Assembly: GCA_030549495.1 (NCBI GenBank)
Contig: JAUIRK010000527.1
Span: forward strand, 1-64,000
From: Nectonema munidae
Lineage: Eukaryota > Nematomorpha > Nectonematoida > Nectonematidae
Reading direction: 5' to 3'
DNA: 64,000 nucleotides
This document shows, piece by piece, positions 62,401-64,000 of the stretch. The position numbers and the translations under genes are program-made. Every line of letters starts with the position of its first letter. Positions within the stretch are counted from its first letter, which is position 1. The notes beneath the pieces were generated by a model. That model ran no database searches. It was not told where the DNA came from and saw only the letters and a program-made list of their open reading frames with translations.

Positions 62401-64000
62401 TTGTTTAGTTATGTGGGTATGGATTTGTTTTTATATTGTTTTGCGTTTGTAGAATGAGGTAGTGAATTTAAGATTTCTTTATTGTAGTAATGAGTTCTTT
62501 CTAAATTCCTGTGTGAAGGAGAATGGTCTTTGAAATAGTAGCAAGAAGTGTCTTTATTATTGAATGCTGAAACAAGAAATTGTGTGCCTTTCATGCCTAA
62601 GTGTTGCTTTACGATGAGAAGTTTAGTTTCTGCATGTAGGTGTAGATTGCCTACTGCCAAATATAATACGAAGTTCCGTATTTTGGATTATTTGTTATTT
62701 TTTAGGCCTTATGTTAGATATAATGGAAGCCCAGTCTGGACTCGTATAGTTCATTATTGAATGTATGTGTTGTTTGTAAATTAATGTGATGGTATTCTGT
62801 GTGGTGGACGTTTGGAGTTAACCGTCATTTATCTTTTGTGTAAGGTTTGTGAGTAATGTAGTGGTTGAGTTTGATCTAAAGCCGTGTTAAGTTGCTGAAA
62901 GTGGCATATGTCGTGTTATTTCCTCCAAAATTAGACGCTCACCAACTTTAGAAGGAGTACAAAGTAGGGTTATAGGTCTATATGATTTTGCTTTTAACGA
63001 TTTTTTTTCTTGGTTTTGATATGTGACAATCTTCTCCATTTTCCAAATGTTCGGATGTCTTTTCAATTTAGTCTTTTTTTACAGTTCGGGCACTTTTTTC
63101 ATGGACAACCGAACATAAAGGGAATTTGTATATTTTTGGTAATAAAACAAAAAGCTGGACTCTTTATTAGTGATATTGCTAACTGGGTTCACTCCTTTTT
63201 CATAGCAAATATATATGAATGATAAAACAGTTTTTATGTATTCTTTGATTTTATAGTTTTATCATATTTTATCATTCCTATTAAATAATATATTTTATGT
63301 ATTATTTGATTTTATAGTTTTGTCACAACTATTTTATCATTCCTATCTATATACATATGTTAAATTTATTAATAGCGATAATTCAATTCGAATTGGCAGT
63401 ATAAGCATCGTATTTCAAATTCATTGCCATGTTTTCTATTTTACACGTTTTATTATTTTTGGGGCGAATTGCGCCAAGATTCGTCTAGTATATTGACAAA
63501 CAATTGTAATTTTACTTAAATATTTTCTAAATTCTATTAGAACTATTGCTTTGATGAATTAGCACATAATATAGAGCCTAGCCTCTTTATAGCTACGGGC
63601 ATGCTTGGGTATATATACACAAAGGTCTACGGTTATTATATCGGTATTAATAATTCAAATTTTACACAATATTATTCTCACTATTTAATTTAATATTGTA
63701 AATTCACAAAAGGGCGTCATTAGAAGCACTTTTGCAGAAGGCGGTAGCAAATTGCCCTAAAGCAGAAATCTTATGGCTCATGGGAGCAAAGTCAAAATGG
63801 CTAGCAGGTGACATTCAAGGTACTAGAAGTATTCTGGCCTTAGCTTTTCAAGCAAATCCCAACAATGAAGAAATCTGGTTGGCTGCAATCAAATTAGAGT
63901 CAACAAACGGTGAACTTACGAGGGCTAGGTAAAGCAATTCAATTTTAATACACCAATGGCCTTGTTTCTCTTTTTATAGGCGCTTGCTTGAACGTGCTCG
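23386..64000 (+). CDS. PRPF6: PRPF6, U5 snRNP / tri-snRNP pre-mRNA splicing factor (3' end beyond window)
   Basis: Fourteen in-phase exons with GT-AG sites encode about 683 residues that follow PRPF6 (Prp6) almost block for block: [18 protein letters not shown] at the start, [18 protein letters not shown], an acidic stretch ending [50 protein letters not shown], then HAT (half-a-TPR) repeats. Human PRPF6 has about 940 residues, so roughly a quarter lies past 64000. The protein bridges U5 and U4/U6 snRNPs in the nucleus; the N-terminal PRP1 domain spans about residues 1-205 and the HAT array starts near residue 300. Exons: 23386-23474, 35714-35773, 38461-38578, 40051-40169, 41824-41902, 42765-42908, 49351-49554, 52217-52408, 55378-55603, 55658-55824, 57085-57300, 61350-61549, 63713-63928, 63980-64000. 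Introns range from 51 bp to 12.2 kb and hold most of the transposons listed here. No coding lesion was seen. Confidence 0.96.
24236..24578. mobile_element. MITE with hairpin-forming inverted ends
   Basis: The ends GCATTATCCCACAAATGGG (from about 24236) and CCCACTAATGGGATAATGGG (to about 24577) are inverted copies of each other, and each can fold on itself. The 340-bp interior is AT-rich with no frame. Target duplication not clear; superfamily unassigned. Just upstream, 24070-24225, is a low-complexity run of ctaactat/ttagttag words that is itself roughly palindromic. Confidence 0.6.
24690..24891. repeat. 200-bp palindromic (foldback) element
   Basis: Arms of about 75 bp, 24690-24766 and 24815-24891, are near-perfect reverse complements (TAAGTACAGCGATAAAGTAA against its inverted partner, with TTATTGGGCACAACGTTAAA in both). 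They surround a loop of about 50 bp. It lies in PRPF6 intron 1. No coding content. Confidence 0.8.
25110..29456 (-). pseudogene. Larger copy of an unassigned multicopy protein family, interrupted by a LINE
   Basis: Minus-strand start [20 protein letters not shown] at 29456, a Cys-rich N-terminus (CFIC, CCVKC, CYFC) with the signature [17 protein letters not shown], then a GT-AG intron (about 29147-29092) and an acidic linker ([13 protein letters not shown]). Next come [18 protein letters not shown] and [11 protein letters not shown]. The frame is then cut by a LINE (25859-28713) and resumes on the far side ([40 protein letters not shown]), ending with [21 protein letters not shown] block present in the 22.3-kb copy is missing between CADL and ILPPL, and the C-terminus is lost. 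I know of similar repeated proteins in arthropod genomes but not their function; a transposon protein or a gene family spread by transposition are both possible. Confidence 0.65.
25859..28713 (-). mobile_element. RTE-like LINE, near full length, 17-bp target duplication
   Basis: The 17-mer TTGAATAGCCCCGCAAT flanks it exactly (25842-25858 and 28714-28730). Reading on the minus strand: start [14 protein letters not shown] at 28681, only 33 bp from the 5' end; endonuclease blocks ([37 protein letters not shown]); reverse transcriptase ([46 protein letters not shown]); a zinc-finger-like [20 protein letters not shown] with CRRC; and the C-terminus typical of RTE-type elements ([29 protein letters not shown]). 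The 3' end has a GATGATG tail. The frame is split into about five pieces by stops and shifts, and the YADD motif has lost one Asp, so the copy is dead. Confidence 0.9.
29700..30290 (+). pseudogene. C-terminal remnant of a piggyBac-type transposase
   Basis: Reads [20 protein letters not shown] and then [25 protein letters not shown], a stop, and [20 protein letters not shown]. This is the end of the DDE domain of piggyBac-like transposases. The tail [20 protein letters not shown] is the family's Cys/His-rich C-terminal finger. At least one stop and a frame change are present, and no upstream catalytic part or termini were found. It lies in PRPF6 intron 1 in the sense direction. Confidence 0.85.
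31070..31140 (+). mobile_element. Left end of a hAT-type MITE (same family as 15930-16096)
   Basis: Begins CAGTGGCGTAGCGAGAAATT and runs into a G14 tract near 31119, as in the complete MITE at 15930-16096. The inverted right end was not found nearby, so this copy is truncated. Confidence 0.6.
31355..34514 (+). mobile_element. 3.16-kb DNA transposon of uncertain superfamily
   Basis: Inverted ends ATTAGGGTGCA (31355) and TGCACCCTAAT (ending 34514) are flanked by GTCC on both sides (31351-31354, 34515-34518). The same bases can be read as a 12-bp repeat starting with C and a 2-bp TC duplication. The subterminal regions also match in inverted form (acgccctcgtgg against aatgccctcata; aaatttatttgttcct against aaatttgttcct; tactgggtgc against cactgggtcc). 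The body codes in the plus direction for a broken transposase-like protein. A truncated relative is nested at 16.3-17.4 kb. A 4-bp duplication would suit Sola-like or Ginger-like elements, but the protein was not assigned. Confidence 0.75.
31850..34198 (+). pseudogene. Transposase-like protein of the 31355-34514 element, broken
   Basis: Recognisable blocks in order: [20 protein letters not shown], a basic coiled region ([20 protein letters not shown]), [40 protein letters not shown] with [52 protein letters not shown] with [13 protein letters not shown], and a C-terminal [20 protein letters not shown] with [13 protein letters not shown]. Many stops and frame changes separate them. The DTTASNTG plus CRHH core suggests a nuclease or transposase fold; catalytic residues are not established. 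Confidence 0.7.
35057..35068 (+). repeat. Solo terminus CACTAGGGTGCA
   Basis: A 12-mer that matches the ends of the 31355-34514 and 16310 elements. No inverted partner was seen nearby. It may be a remnant of a third, mostly deleted copy, or chance. Confidence 0.3.
35714..35773 (+). CDS. PRPF6: PRPF6 exon 2
   Basis: Sixty bases encoding [19 protein letters not shown], a block almost identical across animals. Acceptor tatatttcag, donor gtaatt. It follows a 12.2-kb intron. Confidence 0.93.
37185..37313. mobile_element. 129-bp TTAA-flanked MITE (piggyBac type)
   Basis: CCCATTTAAGGCC at the left and GGCTGTAAATGGG at the right are inverted, flanked by TTAA at 37181-37184 and 37314-37317. The interior carries cagacgatatctaaaaaacg, a word shared with the MITEs at 42148 and 56110. 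Confidence 0.8.
37878..37985. mobile_element. TTAA-started MITE, right end unclear
   Basis: TTAA (37874-37877) precedes gcggttagcgaccacaatcg and actttataaaaatatactcg, which match the left side of the MITE at 56110-56228. The right boundary could not be placed. Confidence 0.5.
38274..38386. mobile_element. 113-bp TTAA-flanked MITE
   Basis: TTAA at 38270-38273 and 38387-38390. The left end ACACTTTGAGGACC and right end CTCAAAGGG are imperfect inverted repeats. The interior word aataatcgtctgctt is shared with the other TTAA MITEs. Confidence 0.7.
38461..38578 (+). CDS. PRPF6: PRPF6 exon 3
   Basis: Encodes [12 protein letters not shown] through the acidic run [17 protein letters not shown]. The non-acidic half is the most variable part of the protein here. 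Confidence 0.9.
40051..40169 (+). CDS. PRPF6: PRPF6 exon 4
   Basis: Encodes [20 protein letters not shown] and continues to [10 protein letters not shown]. Donor gtacta; phase 2. Confidence 0.92.
41090..41230 (+). repeat. Degenerate dispersed repeat, copy 1
   Basis: Words attttaaggaaattgtaaaa, acattgccaacaactattca and aatcttgatgaaaactaaaa align with 45310-45430 (tttttaaggaaagtctgaac, acattgccaattattcaaaa, aatcttgacaaaaaaagcta). Both copies lie next to or near the hAT remnant and are the tail of an unidentified element. Confidence 0.5.
41824..41902 (+). CDS. PRPF6: PRPF6 exon 5
   Basis: Encodes [20 protein letters not shown] and QFSDLK. The acceptor is tcttttaag; the nearby aatttcag at 41839 would break the frame, so the upstream site is chosen. 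Confidence 0.88.
42148..42203. mobile_element. 56-bp TTAA-flanked MITE, very short family member
   Basis: TTAA at 42144-42147 and 42204-42207; ends CCCGTTATC and GATAACCGG. The middle (agacgatatctaatgtaaag, then cagtcga) aligns with the 119-bp copy at 56110-56228 in reverse orientation, so it is probably an internal-deletion derivative of that family. Confidence 0.75.
42765..42908 (+). CDS. PRPF6: PRPF6 exon 6
   Basis: Forty-eight codons, phase 0 at both ends, encoding [20 protein letters not shown] and [12 protein letters not shown]; end of the PRP1 N-terminal domain. Confidence 0.93.
43350..44645 (+). pseudogene. hAT transposase remnant of the ZBED5/SCAND3 type
   Basis: Starts with [20 protein letters not shown] (the entry of ZBED5-like proteins, followed by [13 protein letters not shown]). 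It continues [52 protein letters not shown] and ends in the hAT dimerisation region ([46 protein letters not shown]). Stops and shifts break the frame throughout. It lies in PRPF6 intron 6, sense orientation. Confidence 0.8.
45290..45440 (+). repeat. Degenerate dispersed repeat, copy 2
   Basis: Aligns with 41090-41230. It lies at the end of a 65-residue frame ([20 protein letters not shown] to [12 protein letters not shown]) that may be the C-terminus of the repeat's own protein; I do not recognise it. Confidence 0.45.
48068..48711 (-). pseudogene. Unidentified coding-like segment, minus strand
   Basis: GC-richer than the intron around it. One frame reads [40 protein letters not shown] and [20 protein letters not shown] before a stop at about 48071. 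Another frame starts [20 protein letters not shown] at 48711 and stops after 45 codons. I do not recognise the protein. It looks like a broken copy of a real coding sequence, host or transposon, inserted antisense in PRPF6 intron 6. Confidence 0.4.
48955..49195 (-). pseudogene. Diverged relative of the start of the 48.7-kb segment
   Basis: The minus-strand frame [20 protein letters not shown], then [20 protein letters not shown] and [12 protein letters not shown], weakly aligns with [20 protein letters not shown] / [15 protein letters not shown] at 48711. Two diverged fragments of one repeated family may thus lie side by side. Confidence 0.3.
49351..49554 (+). CDS. PRPF6: PRPF6 exon 7
   Basis: Sixty-eight codons with a Gly/Pro/Thr-rich linker ([20 protein letters not shown]), then [20 protein letters not shown]. 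The linker corresponds to the GGLNTPYPGG repeats of vertebrates. Confidence 0.93.
49987..50160. mobile_element. TTAA-type MITE, second family, right end uncertain
   Basis: TTAA (49983-49986) precedes CCCTCGCACATCCGAC. The reverse word cttcgcacatcgggacgt, with tttactccac, recurs at 52109-52147. A ttaacgagggatgtgcgc near 50141 may be a rearranged second end. Confidence 0.45.
52109..52147. mobile_element. 39-bp TTAA-flanked miniature element
   Basis: TTAA at 52105-52108 and 52148-52151. The right end cccgatgtgcgaagg is the inverted form of the 49987 element's left end. The interior can fold (acgtggag...ctctacgt). It sits about 70 bp upstream of PRPF6 exon 8. Confidence 0.5.
52217..52408 (+). 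CDS. PRPF6: PRPF6 exon 8
   Basis: Sixty-four codons starting [20 protein letters not shown] and ending in the first HAT repeat ([13 protein letters not shown]). Confidence 0.95.
53040..53640 (-). pseudogene. IS630/Tc1/mariner-type transposase remnant
   Basis: Minus-strand words: [20 protein letters not shown] (first catalytic Asp with the FIDESGFN signature), then in other frames [20 protein letters not shown] (second Asp, DNAxxH) and PIENVFS-like debris ([17 protein letters not shown]). Several stops and frame shifts. No inverted ends found. PRPF6 intron 8, antisense. Confidence 0.75.
55378..55603 (+). CDS. PRPF6: PRPF6 exon 9
   Basis: HAT repeats: [15 protein letters not shown] and [15 protein letters not shown]. 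The following intron, 55604-55657, is only 54 bp, a multiple of three, and has no in-frame stop. Confidence 0.95.
55658..55824 (+). CDS. PRPF6: PRPF6 exon 10
   Basis: HAT repeats: [20 protein letters not shown] and [20 protein letters not shown]. Acceptor tatttcacag. Confidence 0.95.
56110..56228. mobile_element. 119-bp TTAA-type MITE
   Basis: TTAA at 56106-56109 and TTAC (one change) at 56229-56232. The inverted ends share GACCAGA motifs (gattaacgaccagagtcgcc left; attctggtcattagcggg right). The interior aatcgtctgctttacattag is shared, inverted, with 42148-42203. Confidence 0.7.
57085..57300 (+). CDS. PRPF6: PRPF6 exon 11
   Basis: Seventy-two codons, [20 protein letters not shown] through GNVVTCQ; phase 0 on both sides. 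The next intron (4 kb) holds the intact MULE. Confidence 0.95.
57740..57882 (+). repeat. Left arm of the MULE: about nine 15-bp units
   Basis: Units read catcacacgacactt, catcacgcgacactt, catcacacgacattt, catcataacgacactt and so on. The right arm carries the reverse complement. Unit-to-unit variation is slight. Confidence 0.85.
58289..59698 (+). CDS. FLYWCH-type MULE transposase, open frame
   Basis: A 469-residue frame from the ATG at 58289 ([20 protein letters not shown]); the upstream extension to 58196 lacks an ATG. Residues about 20-73 form a FLYWCH zinc finger (WRC at 42-44, Cys52, His71, His73). The MULE catalytic domain follows: Asp191 in [11 protein letters not shown], Asp254 in [10 protein letters not shown], the CFFHLSQN motif at 275-282, and Glu387 in [13 protein letters not shown]. 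These residues match the DDE layout of Mutator/Phantom-group transposases. No stop or shift was seen, and length fits the family, so the protein could be functional. Domesticated FLYWCH-MULE genes exist, but the 9-bp duplication and inverted arms show this one is still within a transposon. Confidence 0.9.
   Translation: MDTNDVEYFCKFGTTSKGKETAIFNNCEYYKHRKNKDNSIRWRCSEYQKKKCNAFITTLGERVISSPKSEHSHYLDREKICAKLAVNKMKIAMKEVGAAPMIVSSEYCQDISTSSMMRIPKKPSLIRTLQRSKGRFNTLPLLPTSTNFEITGKFRDNLLYDSGIDDTERIIIFGHNEVVSCLSRARLWIADGTFKVVPCLFYQLYTLHFHFGEGRNPAGMYALLKNKSRNTYRRMIKAMKNIVPCANPEQILLDFEIAAMTEFQYAFPNTEIKGCFFHLSQNVYKKAIQLGMKSEMESDNELSTLILCLPALSLVPTNFVENAFDTLKEHMPENDKVTQLLTYFENTYIRRGYRRNGAARNPPFPISKWNHFENCVEGVARTTNAVEGWHYSLQYLFQCSHPTIWYFLNGIYKDIAFQRLNLTQGITGAPLPANKKYLSIKEKIKSIASLFAQTDIMTYLRAIQYSACK
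60357..60515 (-). repeat. Right arm of the MULE: about ten 15-bp units
   Basis: Units aagtgtcgtgtgatg, with variants such as aaatgtcgcgtgatg, are the inverse of those in the left arm. The inner units are more degenerate than the outer ones. Confidence 0.85.
61350..61549 (+). CDS. PRPF6: PRPF6 exon 12
   Basis: Encodes [20 protein letters not shown] through [12 protein letters not shown]. Donor is gtattt inside the word cacagtattt; the phase-2 end joins correctly to exon 13. Confidence 0.9.
61955..63077 (-). mobile_element. 5'-truncated CR1/jockey-like LINE with 18-bp target duplication
   Basis: TTTACAGTTCGGGCACTT stands at 61937-61954 and again at 63078-63095. The minus strand between reads [40 protein letters not shown] and [19 protein letters not shown], which are reverse transcriptase blocks, then after an internal deletion [19 protein letters not shown] C-terminal debris and a short Cys-containing end. 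Stops and shifts are present. It may be the same family as the LINE start at 18780-22280. It lies in PRPF6 intron 12, antisense. Confidence 0.8.
63713..63928 (+). CDS. PRPF6: PRPF6 exon 13
   Basis: Encodes [40 protein letters not shown] and [11 protein letters not shown]. The start is set at 63713 because SLEALLQ must be coding; the later TTAG at 63722 is inside the exon. Confidence 0.92.
63980..64000 (+). CDS. PRPF6: PRPF6 exon 14, cut by the window end
   Basis: Follows a 51-bp intron (63929-63979) and begins RLLERAR, matching RRLLAKAR of other PRPF6 proteins. Confidence 0.88.

Noticed and set aside
1-64000. Retroviruses, LTR elements, Polintons, tRNA or rRNA genes
   Set aside because: No paired long terminal repeats, integrase, capsid or protein-primed polymerase blocks were recognised, and no tRNA or rRNA signature was seen by eye.

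Overview
This window is AT-rich metazoan nuclear DNA. It has spliced genes with GT-AG introns, a two-lobed transferrin, a three-VWC chordin-like protein and the U5 snRNP protein PRPF6. Introns swing between about 50 bp and 12 kb, and transposon debris is dense. The repeat mix (MULE with a FLYWCH finger, Tigger, piggyBac-like TTAA elements, hAT/ZBED, RTE-like and CR1/jockey-like LINEs) fits an invertebrate, perhaps an arthropod or cnidarian. I cannot fix the species from the sequence alone.

Layout. Positions 0.56-5.7 kb, minus strand: eleven exons of a melanotransferrin-like gene ending in a GPI-type tail. Positions 6.9-18.6 kb: three related TTAA-flanked, satellite-carrying repeat elements, two with both ends visible (9601-13062 and 15793-18554). 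Between them lies an intronless chordin-like gene (13484-14809, plus strand). Positions 18.8-22.3 kb: the 5' part of a LINE split cleanly by a Tigger transposon with a TA duplication, which itself carries foldback repeats. Positions 22.3-23.06 kb and 25.1-29.5 kb, minus strand: two broken copies of an unassigned multicopy protein family; an RTE-like LINE with a 17-bp target duplication sits in the larger copy.

From 23386 to the window end, plus strand, runs PRPF6. Fourteen exons are readable (about 683 codons) and the gene continues past 64000. Its reading frame is intact although its introns hold at least a dozen insertions: the LINE, a piggyBac transposase remnant, a 3.2-kb element of uncertain superfamily (31355-34514), a hAT/ZBED remnant, a Tc1/mariner-like remnant, a family of 39-129 bp TTAA miniature elements, a LINE fragment with an 18-bp duplication, and one MULE (57735-60518) whose transposase frame is open from end to end.

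The host genes do not form an evident functional cluster. The genomic story is nested insertion into a gene-bearing region whose splicing signals have been kept. No retrovirus, LTR element or Polinton was recognised. No tRNA, rRNA or CRISPR array was seen.
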